Source: Cytobacillus oceanisediminis (GTDB lineage: Bacteria; Bacillota; Bacilli; Bacillales; Cytobacillaceae). From it: a stretch of 64,000 nt of DNA. Under the pieces are notes generated by a model. It saw only the letters and a program-made list of their open reading frames with translations. It was not told the DNA's origin and searched no databases. The stretch is taken from assembly GCF_004366035.1 (NCBI RefSeq), contig NZ_SOEE01000003.1, positions 372,001 to 436,000 on the forward strand, in the 5' to 3' direction. Within the stretch, counting starts at the first letter, position 1; each line of letters begins with the position of its first letter. Made by a program: the position numbers and the translations under genes. Positions 17,876 through 26,853 of the stretch are shown here, piece by piece.

Positions 17876-19140
17876 TGCTATTAATCATCTTTCTGCTTCT
17901 GCTTTTATTGGGGGTCCCCATTGCAATTTCCATTGCGTTAAGTACGATTGTCGTCATCCTTCAAAGCAATGTCGGGATGGATACATTGGCAAGGACCATG
18001 TTTTCTGGAGTAGATTCCTTTTCACTGATGGCCATTCCGTTCTTTGTCTTTGCAGGAGATTTAATGCTGGCAGGGGGAACATCCAAAAGATTAATAGATT
18101 TCACAAAGAAATGGGTCGGATGGACAACAGGAGGCCTGCCAATTGCAGGGGTGCTATCGTCCATGTTTTTTGCTGCACTATCAGGTTCAAGCCCTGCAAC
18201 GGTTGCTGCGATTGGTGGCATTATGATTCCTTCCCTAAAGGAGGCGCGTTTTTCTGAAAAGTTCTCGGTTGGCTTGATGTGTGCATCCGGGTCGCTCGGA
18301 ATCATTATCCCTCCAAGTATAACGTTTTTAGTCTATGGATCTGTTGCCGAGGTTTCAATCGGCAAATTGTTTATAGCCGGAGTCATTCCGGGAATCTTTA
18401 TCGGACTGGTCCTTATGACTGTCGGTTATATTATTGCTAAAAAACAAGGGCATAAGCCAGATGCACGGCCAACTGGCAAGGAATTATGGAAAACAACGGT
18501 TTCTGCCATCTGGGGGATTTTGATGCCAGTTATTGTTCTTGGCGGGATTTACTTTGGTGTATTCACCCCGACAGAAGCCGCAGCGGTCGCGATAGTATAC
18601 AGTATGATCGTCGGCTTTTTCATCTATAAGGAACTGACTATGAAGGAATTATTTGCTGTTACAAAAAGATCCATTGTGACTTCTGCCATGATTATGCTGG
18701 TCATTTCTGCTTCAAAGGTATTCAGCTGGTATTTGACATATGAACAAATTCCATCAGCCGTTGCAGGAACATTAATAGAGTATGCCTCAAATCCTATTGT
18801 ATTTTTAATTCTGGTCAATATCATCCTGCTGATTGTGGGAATGTTTATGGATTCCAGTGCAGCAGTCCTGATTCTTGTCCCGCTATTCCTGCCTGTGGTT
18901 CTTGAAATGGGAATAGATCCAATTCATTTCGGTGTCATTATGATTATCAATTTGGCAATCGGGATGTTAACTCCGCCATTTGGATTGAATCTTTTTGTGG
19001 CTTCAGGGGTCAGCAAAATGTCGCTGGCTGGTGTCACACGGGGAACGATGCCGTTTATTTTCGTGCTGATTGCAGCATTAATGGTTATTACGTATGTGCC
19101 GCAGCTTTCACTTTATTTAGCAGACTTTGTTTACCAGTAA
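17872..19140 (+). CDS. dctM: TRAP transporter large permease (DctM family)
   Basis: A 422-aa polytopic membrane protein forming the transport pathway. DctM motifs include AIPFFVFAGDLMLAGG, ALSGSSPATVAAIGGIMIP, GIIIPPSI and the C-terminal MLTPPFGLNLFVASGV. It is translationally coupled to dctQ. The substrate is set by DctP. The enzyme operon starting at 19336 suggests a carbohydrate-derived acid or keto-sugar; this is inference. Confidence 0.93.
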   Translation: MMLLIIFLLLLLLGVPIAISIALSTIVVILQSNVGMDTLARTMFSGVDSFSLMAIPFFVFAGDLMLAGGTSKRLIDFTKKWVGWTTGGLPIAGVLSSMFFAALSGSSPATVAAIGGIMIPSLKEARFSEKFSVGLMCASGSLGIIIPPSITFLVYGSVAEVSIGKLFIAGVIPGIFIGLVLMTVGYIIAKKQGHKPDARPTGKELWKTTVSAIWGILMPVIVLGGIYFGVFTPTEAAAVAIVYSMIVGFFIYKELTMKELFAVTKRSIVTSAMIMLVISASKVFSWYLTYEQIPSAVAGTLIEYASNPIVFLILVNIILLIVGMFMDSSAAVLILVPLFLPVVLEMGIDPIHFGVIMIINLAIGMLTPPFGLNLFVASGVSKMSLAGVTRGTMPFIFVLIAALMVITYVPQLSLYLADFVYQ

Positions 19141-19152
19141 TCTCTTCATTTC

Positions 19153-19184
19153 CGCCTCGTCCAAAAGGAAGGGGTGTTTTTTTT
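19153..19184 (+). terminator. Terminator after dctM
   Basis: CGCCTCGTCC pairs, with wobble and one mismatch, to GGAAGGGGTG around AAAA and is followed by eight T. Confidence 0.65.
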
Positions 19185-19335
19185 GTGCCATACATTTAAT
19201 AGACTTTCCCTCTTATCTCCGATATTGCAAAAAGCCTTCCGATATGGATGAGATAATCCTTTCAAAAATTTTTAGAATAAAAGTAAGCTAAACAACAAAT
19301 TACTTGGCTCTAAAGTCAAAAGGAGGAAAAGAGTT

Positions 19336-20526
19336 ATGGCAGTTAAAAATATTGGAATTATCATGAACGGTGTGACGGGAAGGATGGGAACCAATCAGCA
19401 TTTAGTGAGATCCATTGTGGCAATCCGCGAGCAAGGCGGGGTGGAGCTGGCGAATGGTGATGTCATTATGCCGGACCCAATCCTTGTAGGAAGAAACAAA
19501 GATAAACTGCAATTGCTTGCTGAAAAGCACAACATAAGCCGATGGAGCACAGACCTTGATGAGTGTCTGGCTGATCCGCATAATGTGATCTATTTTGATT
19601 CTCAAACCACCGTCCGAAGGGCAGATGCGATTCGGAAAGCAATAGAAGCCGGAAAGCACATTTACTGTGAAAAACCAACTGCCACAAGCTTGGAAGAATC
19701 TATTGAACTTGCCAAGCTGGCTTACGGGGCTGGCGTGAAAAATGGGGTTGTGCAGGATAAATTATTCCTGCCGGGTCTATTAAAATTAAAGAGACTGATA
19801 GATTCAGGGTTCTTCGGCAAAATCCTCTCCGTTCAGATGGAATTTGGCTATTGGGTATTTGAAGGCGATTGGCAGGCTGGACAGAGGCCATCCTGGAATT
19901 ACCGCAAGGAAGATGGCGGCGGGATTATTGTTGATATGTTCGCCCATTGGCGATATGTCCTGGATAACTTATTTGGAAATGTGGAATCTGTTTCCTGCCT
20001 GGGTAAAACCCATATACCCAAAAGGGTCGATGAAAATGGAAATACGTACATGTGCACGGCAGATGATGCAGCATATGCAACATTTGAACTAGAAGGAGGC
20101 ATTGTTGCACAGGTGAATTCTTCCTGGACTGTCCGTGTTAATCGGGAAGACTTATTAACAATTCAAGTAGATGGCACACATGGGAGCGCTGTAGCTGGTT
20201 TAAGAGAATGCAAGATTCAGCATCGCATCAATACACCAAAGCCTGTTTGGAATCCTGACATTGAGAATCCTTTTGCATTTACAGAACAATGGCAAACAGT
20301 CCCGGATAACCAGGTTTTTGATAATGGCTTTAAGATCCAGTGGGAGCTGTTCTTGAAGCACATTGCAGCCGGCGAACCGTTTCCTTGGGATTTGCTCGAA
20401 GGTGCCAAAGGAACTCAGCTGGCTGAACTAGGGCTTAAATCGTGGGAGGAGCGGCGCTGGATTGAAGTACCGGAATTAAGCCTGGAGGTGAGAAAGAATG
20501 GTGAAGCAGTTAACTCTGCCAGATAA
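19336..20526 (+). CDS. Gfo/Idh/MocA family oxidoreductase
   Basis: A 396-aa NAD(P)-dependent dehydrogenase. The N-terminal dinucleotide fold starts with IMNGVTGRMGTNQ, and the conserved EKPTA motif (about residue 115) carries the lysine that binds nicotinamide ribose and substrate. The C-terminal part has the DMFAHWRYVLDNLFG stretch with the catalytic-type His. Family members oxidise polyols or sugars, often making 3-keto sugars. AAAAGGAGGAAAAG precedes the ATG. It overlaps the next gene by 29 bases, and the three enzymes form one tight operon downstream of the TRAP genes. Confidence 0.88.
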   Translation: MAVKNIGIIMNGVTGRMGTNQHLVRSIVAIREQGGVELANGDVIMPDPILVGRNKDKLQLLAEKHNISRWSTDLDECLADPHNVIYFDSQTTVRRADAIRKAIEAGKHIYCEKPTATSLEESIELAKLAYGAGVKNGVVQDKLFLPGLLKLKRLIDSGFFGKILSVQMEFGYWVFEGDWQAGQRPSWNYRKEDGGGIIVDMFAHWRYVLDNLFGNVESVSCLGKTHIPKRVDENGNTYMCTADDAAYATFELEGGIVAQVNSSWTVRVNREDLLTIQVDGTHGSAVAGLRECKIQHRINTPKPVWNPDIENPFAFTEQWQTVPDNQVFDNGFKIQWELFLKHIAAGEPFPWDLLEGAKGTQLAELGLKSWEERRWIEVPELSLEVRKNGEAVNSAR

Positions 20527-21688
20527 AAACGGCAAGTCATATGAATATCACGCTGGGAATCATAAAGCTTTCATCCTGCCGGAAGGCCCTTTCAAAAGCA
20601 GGATCGCCTTTTCAGCTGCACATGTGGTTTGTGATCCTCTTGCAGATTCCGATCCCGTTTTAAGGTCAAAGATCGACTGGGAAAACACCTTAGCATACAG
20701 AAGGCATCTATGGTCTATGGGTCTCTCGGTGGCGGAGGCAATGGATACGGCTCAGCGCGGAATGGGTCTTAATTGGGAGCACGCAAAGGAGCTCATTCGC
20801 CGGTCGGCGGCGGAGGCAAAAGCAGCGGGCGGCAGGATAGCATGCGGAGCCGGGACAGATCAGCTGCTCCCTGGCCCTTCCGTCACCTTATCGGATGTTC
20901 AGGCTGCCTATGAGGAGCAATGCGAATTTGTGGAACAGCATAACTCGCAGATCATCCTGATGGCAAGCAGGGCCCTGGCAGATTGTGCTCAAGGCCCTGA
21001 GGATTATGAGAGGATTTATGCCAATATTCTAAGACAGGTCTCTAAGCCGGTTATCCTTCACTGGCTTGGCGATATGTTCGATCCATCCTTAAAAGGGTAC
21101 TGGGGCTATAAGAATCTGGATGACGCAATGGAAGTCTGTCTGAATGTCATTTGGGATAACAAAGACAAAGTCGACGGTATTAAAATCTCTCTTCTAGATG
21201 CTTCCCGTGAAATTGAAATGCGCAGGCTTCTTCCTCCAGGTGTAAAAATGTATACCGGAGATGATTTCAATTATCCTGAATTGATTAAAGGGGACGAGCA
21301 TGGATACAGCCATGCTTTGCTGGGGATTTTTGACGCCATCGCTCCAGCGGCAGCTGCAGCCCTGCATGCTCTGGATGATCATGACTATGACTCCTATCAT
21401 GCATTATTGGAAAATACAGTCCAGCTGTCACGCCATATATTCCAGGCGCCAACTTATTCCTATAAAACCGGGATCGTCTTCATGGCCTATCTGAACGGGC
21501 ACCAATCCCATTTCCGCATGATTGGCGGGGCTGAGAGTGCAAGGTCCATCGTGCATCTGTCGGAACTGTTTGTATTGGCAGACCAGGCCGGACTGCTGTC
21601 AGACCCTGAGCTTGCTGCAGAAAGAATGAAGCTGGTATTGAATGTAGCCGGGATTCGTCAGGAGGAGTATTCTAGTGGAAAATTATGA
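20498..21688 (+). CDS. DUF993 family protein, dihydrodipicolinate-synthase-like
   Basis: A 396-aa protein of the DUF993 group, a branch of the DHDPS/NAL TIM-barrel superfamily. Visible are RIAFSAAHVVCDP near the start, the KISLLDAS segment, where DHDPS relatives carry the Schiff-base lysine, and LGIFDAIAPAAAAAL. This suggests aldol or hydro-lyase chemistry on a keto-sugar or keto-acid made by the dehydrogenase; no reaction is established here. GGAGGTGAGAAAG precedes ATG 20498. It overlaps the downstream gene by 14 bases. Confidence 0.82.
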   Translation: MVKQLTLPDKNGKSYEYHAGNHKAFILPEGPFKSRIAFSAAHVVCDPLADSDPVLRSKIDWENTLAYRRHLWSMGLSVAEAMDTAQRGMGLNWEHAKELIRRSAAEAKAAGGRIACGAGTDQLLPGPSVTLSDVQAAYEEQCEFVEQHNSQIILMASRALADCAQGPEDYERIYANILRQVSKPVILHWLGDMFDPSLKGYWGYKNLDDAMEVCLNVIWDNKDKVDGIKISLLDASREIEMRRLLPPGVKMYTGDDFNYPELIKGDEHGYSHALLGIFDAIAPAAAAALHALDDHDYDSYHALLENTVQLSRHIFQAPTYSYKTGIVFMAYLNGHQSHFRMIGGAESARSIVHLSELFVLADQAGLLSDPELAAERMKLVLNVAGIRQEEYSSGKL

Positions 21689-22487
21689 GCGTCTAAGTCT
21701 GAATCAAATTACGACAGAGCAATGGAATTTAAAAGAAGCCATCGAAGGGTGTGCACGGGCGGAGGTTCCCTGGATCGCCCCCTGGAGGCATAAGGTAGAG
21801 GAGTTGGGCTTAAGCACAAGCAAGCGGCTGATCAAGGATGCTGGATTAAAGGTTTCCAGTCTATGCCGAGGCGGCATGTTCCCGGCTGGAAATGCATCTG
21901 AGCGGCAAAAAAGAATTGACGATAATAAAAGAGCGGTGGAAGAAGCGGCCGAGCTGGGGACGGATGTTCTCGTTCTGGTCTGCGGGCCGTCCCCTGACAG
22001 GGACATTGTGTCTGCCCGGCAAATGGTCGAGGAAGGAATCGCCCAGCTGGTCCCTTTTGCGGAATCGCATGGGGTGAAATTAGGAATCGAGCCGCTGCAC
22101 CCTATGTATGCGGCGGAACGGTCGGTGGTCGTTTCAATGGATCTGGCTAACACTCTTGCAGAAGCATACCGGCCTGAACAGGTCGGAGTCGTTGTCGATG
22201 TCTTTCATGTTTGGTGGGATCCGGATTTATATAACCAGATCAGCCGGGCCAAAGGCCGAATCCTGGGCTTCCATGTTTCCGATTGGCTGGTTCCTACACC
22301 TGATATGCTAAAGGGGCGGGGCATGATGGGTGACGGTGTCATTGAAATCAGCCGCATCCGCAAGGCTGTAGAGAAAACAGGCTACTCCGGGCCCATTGAA
22401 GTGGAAATTTTCAATGATCAAATCTGGAGCCAGCCTGCCGATGAAACATTAATTCAAATGAAAGAAAGCTATTTGAAGCATGTGTAG
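21675..22487 (+). CDS. Sugar phosphate isomerase/epimerase family TIM-barrel protein
   Basis: A 270-aa xylose-isomerase-like TIM barrel. Metal-binding positions are seen in GIEPLHPMY, VVDVFHVWWDP, GFHVSDWLVP and the C-terminal EVEIFND. Relatives isomerise or epimerise sugars, or cleave 3-keto-glycosides. The start is GTG 21675 after GGAGGAG. It completes the operon of three cytosolic enzymes, which probably convert one imported carbohydrate derivative. Confidence 0.87.
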   Translation: MENYERLSLNQITTEQWNLKEAIEGCARAEVPWIAPWRHKVEELGLSTSKRLIKDAGLKVSSLCRGGMFPAGNASERQKRIDDNKRAVEEAAELGTDVLVLVCGPSPDRDIVSARQMVEEGIAQLVPFAESHGVKLGIEPLHPMYAAERSVVVSMDLANTLAEAYRPEQVGVVVDVFHVWWDPDLYNQISRAKGRILGFHVSDWLVPTPDMLKGRGMMGDGVIEISRIRKAVEKTGYSGPIEVEIFNDQIWSQPADETLIQMKESYLKHV

Positions 22488-22532
22488 TAAAAAAAGAAGC
22501 GACCATATTTGTAGCTTCAGTTTGAAGACCAA

Positions 22533-22570
22533 AAGGGTTCGGAATAGTCTCATTCCGAATCCTTTTTTGA
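22533..22570 (+). terminator. Terminator after the sugar enzyme operon
   Basis: AAGGGTTCGGAAT pairs with ATTCCGAATCCTT around a short loop, followed by TTTT. Confidence 0.85.
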
Positions 22571-22705
22571 TTTTTTGAGGGGAATTATGCAATAACAGAG
22601 AATTGCAGACCTCTACGAGGTTATCATTTAGGAAATTTCTGGACCTTTCCAAGTCGAGTTGGCCATCTTCTTTAAATTCATGGCAGTTCAAAATCGAAAC
22701 TAAAA

Positions 22706-22723
22706 TATTTCAAATTTGAAATA
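22706..22723. promoter_or_regulatory. 18-bp perfect palindrome, candidate activator site
   Basis: TATTTCAAATTTGAAATA is fully symmetric. It lies about 50 bases upstream of the -24 element of a sigma-54 promoter, a position compatible with an upstream activating sequence for an enhancer-binding protein. Between the preceding terminator and this site nothing else is seen. Confidence 0.5.
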
Positions 22724-22772
22724 CCATCAGGCGATCAAGTTGAAAAGTCGTCATTTTTCCTGGCTGGTTGTA

Positions 22773-22789
22773 TTGGCACAATTTTTGCA
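22773..22789 (+). promoter_or_regulatory. Sigma-54 (-24/-12) promoter
   Basis: TTGGCACAATTTTTGCA matches the sigma-54 consensus TTGGCAC-N5-TTGC(T/A), with GG and GC ten bases apart. It lies 36 bases before the start of the CaiB-fusion gene. Such promoters need an AAA+ activator bound upstream. Confidence 0.75.
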
Positions 22790-22824
22790 AGATATAAGTG
22801 TAACAGGTTCAAGGAGGTAATTGA

Positions 22825-23241
22825 ATGAAATTTGAAAAGCCGTTATCTGGGTTGAAGGTGTTAGAGATGGGTCAGTTAATAGCCGGGCCATTCACAACGA
22901 GAATGCTTGCTGAGTTCGGTGCAGAGGTCATAAAAGTCGAACCGCCGGGAAAGGGAGATCCCATTAGAAAATGGAGATACATCTATAAAGGAAGCTCACT
23001 TTGGTGGAAGGTTCAGTCACGCAATAAAAAGTCCATTACAATCAATTTAAAATCTGAAGAGGGCCAGAGAATTATCAAGGAATTAGTGCGCTCATGTGAC
23101 ATCGTCGTAGAGAATTTCAGGCCTGGGGTGGAGAGTGATTACATAAGAACTATTTTAAACCATTGTAACGGGGATAAGGAAACAGCTGCCAAAAAACTAG
23201 GAATAAGTAAAACGACACTTTGGAGGAAATTAAAACAATAG
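22825..23241 (+). pseudogene. Deletion fusion: CaiB-type CoA transferase N-terminus joined to a Fis-type HTH
   Basis: A 138-aa in-frame chimera. Residues 1 to about 103 are the N-terminus of a family III CoA transferase (VLEMGQLIAGPFTTRMLAEFGAEVIKVE and CDIVVENFRPGV). The catalytic Asp and all of the C-terminal two thirds are missing. Directly after VENFRPGVE the sequence becomes a Fis-type DNA-binding helix-turn-helix (NGDKETAAKKLGISKTTLWRKLK), the usual C-terminus of sigma-54 enhancer-binding proteins. The junction is near 23130-23140. A deletion between caiB and a downstream activator gene explains this best. RBS AAGGAGGT and a sigma-54 promoter remain. It is unlikely to be enzymatically active. 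Confidence 0.85.
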
Positions 23242-23427
23242 TCCATTTAGTTAACGGGAGAAAAAAAGAGGGTTATCGTTTTTTTTAGGGCCATAAACTA
23301 TTTTCCAATCGTGTTATAAAATTTGTATGAAAAAATTCCCCTTTTTATTAGCACTTTGGACAATTGAATTTTCTGAAATATCGAACTACTATTAGGACAA
23401 GGAAATTCTTTTATGGAGGGGAACATG

Positions 23428-24444
23428 ATGCATTCAAGATCTGTAAAGGAAAGAATAGATATTTCCATCCGCGATATTTGGGAGGCAAAGAAACGAATTT
23501 CTTCCCTGGTATATAAGACACCATTGATTCAATCGGCTATCCTGTCTGAAAAAATGGGCCGGAGGGTTTTTTTGAAGCTGGAGAATATTCATGAAATTGG
23601 CGCCTTTAAAGTCAGAGGGGCAGCGAATAAAATTTTGAGTTTAAGTCCCGAAGCGAGAGAACGGGGAATCGCTACCTATTCAACAGGGAACCATGGTATG
23701 GCTGTTGCGTATGTGGCAAAAAAGCTTGGAATTGAGGCAGTTGTATGCTTATCAAACCGTGTCCCGAAAGCTAAGGTCGATTCATTAAAAAGACTGGGAG
23801 CCAAAATAGAAATCTACGGTGACAGCCAGGATGCCGCCGGCGAACGATGCTATGAGCTGGAGAGGATGGATGGGCTGACTGTGATTCAGCCGTTCGATGA
23901 TCCCCACGTGATTGCCGGACAGGGAACGATTGGTTTGGAAATTTTGGAGGAACTTCCGAATGTAACAGATGTGATTGTTCCTCTTTCAGGCGGTGGGCTT
24001 CTTTCAGGGATTGGGCTCGCAGTAAAATCAAATGACAGGGGGATTAGGGTTTCAGGTGTTTGTATGGAAAAATCCGCTGTAATGTATGAGAGTTTAAAAG
24101 CAGGGAAACCGGTATTGCTTGAAGAGACTGAGACTCTTGCAGACAGCTTGCTGGGTGGAATCGGTCTGGATAACAGCTACACCTTTCGTATGGTTCAAGG
24201 ATACATGGATAACATTTATCTGATTCCTGAAGAGGAGATTGCATACAGCATGGCTTTTATGATAGATAAGCACAGAATGATTATGGAGGGAGCGGCAGCT
24301 ACTGGAGTTGCAGCGGTTTTAGGCGGGAAAATTCCCCGGCAGGAGGGGGACGTTGCGGTCATCATCAGCGGACATAATGTGGATCTGTCTGTCATTCATC
24401 GTATAATTCAAGATTATGCCATCAGTAATGAAGAGAGTGAATGA
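23428..24444 (+). CDS. eutB: Hydroxyectoine utilization dehydratase EutB (threonine-dehydratase-like)
   Basis: A fold-type II PLP enzyme of about 339 aa. The PLP lysine lies in ETGAF-like EIGAFKVRGAANKI, the phosphate/substrate loop is STGNHGMAVA, and the glycine loop is PLSGGGLLSGIGLA. EutB-type stretches such as FDDPHVIAGQGTIGLEILEELP and ADSLLGGIGLDNSYTF set it apart from housekeeping IlvA. EutB is thought to convert hydroxyectoine-derived 3-hydroxy-diaminobutyrate towards the intermediate reduced by EutC; eutC lies 3.6 kb downstream. GGAGGGG at 23415 favours ATG 23428 (or 23425) over the ATG at 23413. Confidence 0.83.
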   Translation: MHSRSVKERIDISIRDIWEAKKRISSLVYKTPLIQSAILSEKMGRRVFLKLENIHEIGAFKVRGAANKILSLSPEARERGIATYSTGNHGMAVAYVAKKLGIEAVVCLSNRVPKAKVDSLKRLGAKIEIYGDSQDAAGERCYELERMDGLTVIQPFDDPHVIAGQGTIGLEILEELPNVTDVIVPLSGGGLLSGIGLAVKSNDRGIRVSGVCMEKSAVMYESLKAGKPVLLEETETLADSLLGGIGLDNSYTFRMVQGYMDNIYLIPEEEIAYSMAFMIDKHRMIMEGAAATGVAAVLGGKIPRQEGDVAVIISGHNVDLSVIHRIIQDYAISNEESE

Positions 24445-24677
24445 TAAAACTGCCGAAATGGAGGGTATTACATTTATTCAGATGAAGGAGTGACCGAAAG
24501 ATGAATTTTATGAATATAGTACCGCTGAAGTTCTTCTCAGTTAGGTCCTCAGCAATCAAGAAAGCTTAATTAAAGCTTAGGCTATAATACACTATCGTTC
24601 TCTTCAATATGGAAATAAAATGAAATTGTTATATGGATAAAATATAAATTGGAAGAACGTAAAATTAATAGTGGACG

Positions 24678-24705
24678 TTGCTATCTGAATATGGTTTCCT
24701 ATAAT
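24678..24705 (+). promoter_or_regulatory. Likely sigma-A promoter of the PucR-type regulator gene
   Basis: TTGCTA (24678-24683), 16 bases, TATAAT (24700-24705). The gap 24445-24753 otherwise holds only an AT-rich AAGCTT-containing dyad (24560-24577) and a 22-codon ORF with a good ribosome-binding site (ATG 24501, product starting MNFMNIVPLKFFS) of unknown meaning. Confidence 0.55.
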
Positions 24706-24753
24706 AAAAGTCTTCTATCTTATTAATCTTAAGGTGTTTAGAGGGGAGCCAAC

Positions 24754-26466
24754 ATGAGATTAACAGTTAAAGATGTACTAAAATACAAGATTCTCAATAA
24801 TGCCCAGATTGTTACCGGAAAGGAATATGCTGAAAAACGTTATATCCAATGGATTTCAGCCATCGAAATGCCGGTGGAAAACTTTGTCCGAAAAAATGAA
24901 GCGGTATTGACGACGGGGATTGGCTGCGGGGAGGATGCTGAAACTTTCCAAAGGTTTGTTCAGGATGTGATCGACTCCGACGCTTCCGCTCTGATGGTCG
25001 CTTTGGGAAGATACATTTTTGATATTCCCACTGAGGTCATAGAACTGGCCAAAAAGAATAATTTTATTATTATTGAGATACCATGGGAAATCCGTTTTTC
25101 CAGTATTATCGAATCGGTCATGAAAGAGATTAATGACATCGAATATAAAGAGCGTAAAAAATCAGAAAAGGTTCAGCAGGAGCTTCTTCAGCTCATTCTA
25201 AAGGATACAGATCTGAAGGAAATCTCAAAATTCGTTGAAAAGCATATCGGGTATCCGATTGTCATTACAGACCGATCCGGCACCCTTCATGAAAAAAGCA
25301 TCCACACACAATCCTTTATAAAGGAGTGGAAAAAATATATCCTGCAAGGAATTCTTCCATCAAGGGCAGAAAACACTCTCTTAAAAGGGGACCCTATGTT
25401 TCAGAAGTTCCAAATGATTAAAATAGAAAACCAGATTGTTTTTCAAATTCCGGTGCTCCAGGTAGCCGACAATCCACAAGGCTATATTTTTGTATTGGTT
25501 CCTAGTTCCGAATCAATCGAATCCTTTCTCACTCTCTTTCGGGTTAACGTGTTAGAGCATACTGCCACGACGATTGCTCTTTGGCTTTCAAGGAGAAATG
25601 CCATTGAAGAGACAAAAATGCGCCTTCGCAGCGATTTTGTCCATGAGCTTTCTAAGGGCGAATTCCTATCACTTGAACAAGCCGATTCAAGGGCAAAATT
25701 GCTGGGATATAATCTTAAACTCTCATATGTGTGTATTGTCGGGTATCCGGAAAATATGGACATATTATTCCAAAAGCGCAAGCAGGACTATGATTCCTAT
25801 GAACATTGGCTTGAAAGCATGATTCAATATATTGAAGAAGAAATCTACTATGCCGCCCAGTCTCTTAAAAAGGACATACTGATGACCTATCAGGGTGACC
25901 AGCTTGTCATTTTCCTGGAAACCCCTGGGGTAAAGGAAAATGAAAACGCTACAAATTTCCTTGATCTTGTAGAACGGCGCCTCGGAAATCTGCTTCCTGA
26001 AGTGGTCATATCCTGGGGCATCGGCAATGCGTTTGAAGGCATTTCAGGATTTGGGGAAAGCTTCCGTCATGCTGGCACAGCTTTACGCATCGGGCGGCGA
26101 AAAAAGGGTTCCGGGCAGCGAATGTTGTATGAGCAAACAAGAGTGGACAGGGTACTATTAAATTTGGCCGACAATAAAGAAATGGAAGAAATCATTATGT
26201 CAACAATTGAACCTCTTGTACAATATGACGAGCAGCGGCACATGGATTTGATTGGCACGTTCATCGCCTATAATCAATTTCATGGGAATGTAAGTCAAAC
26301 AGCGAGATCGCTAAATCTTCACCGGCAGTCCCTGCTGTACCGGCTAAGGAAGATTGAAGCTTTGACAGGTTTATCCCTTATTGATCCGGATGATTTATTC
26401 CTTTTGGACTTGAGCATAAAAATTTGGAAAATAGGAGAACATGCCGTAATGGCAGGTCAAGATTAA
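24754..26466 (+). CDS. PucR family transcriptional regulator
   Basis: A 570-aa regulator with the PucR architecture. The N-terminal PucR domain (VKDVLKYKILNNAQIVTGKE, about 1-130) is followed by a middle GGDEF-like/GAF-like linker. The C-terminal CdaR-type helix-turn-helix (NGNVSQTARSLNLHRQSLLYRLRKIEALTGL) lies at about 510-545. Members control purine, sugar-diacid or osmolyte catabolism. Its place between eutB and doeA makes it the likely regulator of ectoine degradation; the effector would be an ectoine catabolite by analogy, which is inference. A terminator follows, so it is transcribed alone. Confidence 0.9.
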   Translation: MRLTVKDVLKYKILNNAQIVTGKEYAEKRYIQWISAIEMPVENFVRKNEAVLTTGIGCGEDAETFQRFVQDVIDSDASALMVALGRYIFDIPTEVIELAKKNNFIIIEIPWEIRFSSIIESVMKEINDIEYKERKKSEKVQQELLQLILKDTDLKEISKFVEKHIGYPIVITDRSGTLHEKSIHTQSFIKEWKKYILQGILPSRAENTLLKGDPMFQKFQMIKIENQIVFQIPVLQVADNPQGYIFVLVPSSESIESFLTLFRVNVLEHTATTIALWLSRRNAIEETKMRLRSDFVHELSKGEFLSLEQADSRAKLLGYNLKLSYVCIVGYPENMDILFQKRKQDYDSYEHWLESMIQYIEEEIYYAAQSLKKDILMTYQGDQLVIFLETPGVKENENATNFLDLVERRLGNLLPEVVISWGIGNAFEGISGFGESFRHAGTALRIGRRKKGSGQRMLYEQTRVDRVLLNLADNKEMEEIIMSTIEPLVQYDEQRHMDLIGTFIAYNQFHGNVSQTARSLNLHRQSLLYRLRKIEALTGLSLIDPDDLFLLDLSIKIWKIGEHAVMAGQD

Positions 26467-26483
26467 TACTATGAAAGAATTAG

Positions 26484-26526
26484 AACTGCGGCTAAATCCT
26501 TTATGGGTTTTTCCGCAGTTTTTTTC
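26484..26526 (+). terminator. Terminator of the PucR-type gene
   Basis: AACTGCGG and CCGCAGTT flank a 21-base loop; seven or more T follow. Confidence 0.8.
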
Positions 26527-26853
26527 TTTTTACTTCACAAACCTCGGCCTTGCCCTTCACAGCCTTTCTGCCGCTATTGGTCTCCCTTGGACAGGAGAAT
26601 CACGAACGATCCGCTCCAATCAATTACAAACCTAAATCATCATCCGTTTTTGATCATCCATCTATTTTAGGAAAATAGTTTTATTAAGGCTTTAAAGTTA
26701 TACAATTCTATATTTTTCGATAATTTGACTAAAATAAAATTTGAATTTTCATACAACTTTGCGGATGATAGATTTCTTACCCTGACACTATAATGAACCT
26801 ACAAACTAAATTCCTGAAAATTTTATACTGGTATGGTAGGAGGGAGCGCCAAC
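26527..26853 (+). promoter_or_regulatory. AT-rich leader of the ectoine operon
   Basis: A gene-free stretch of 327 bases. A TATAAT (26789-26794) with a weak -35 (TGATAG, 17-base spacer) could be the operon promoter. No clear palindrome or riboswitch is seen. Confidence 0.4.
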
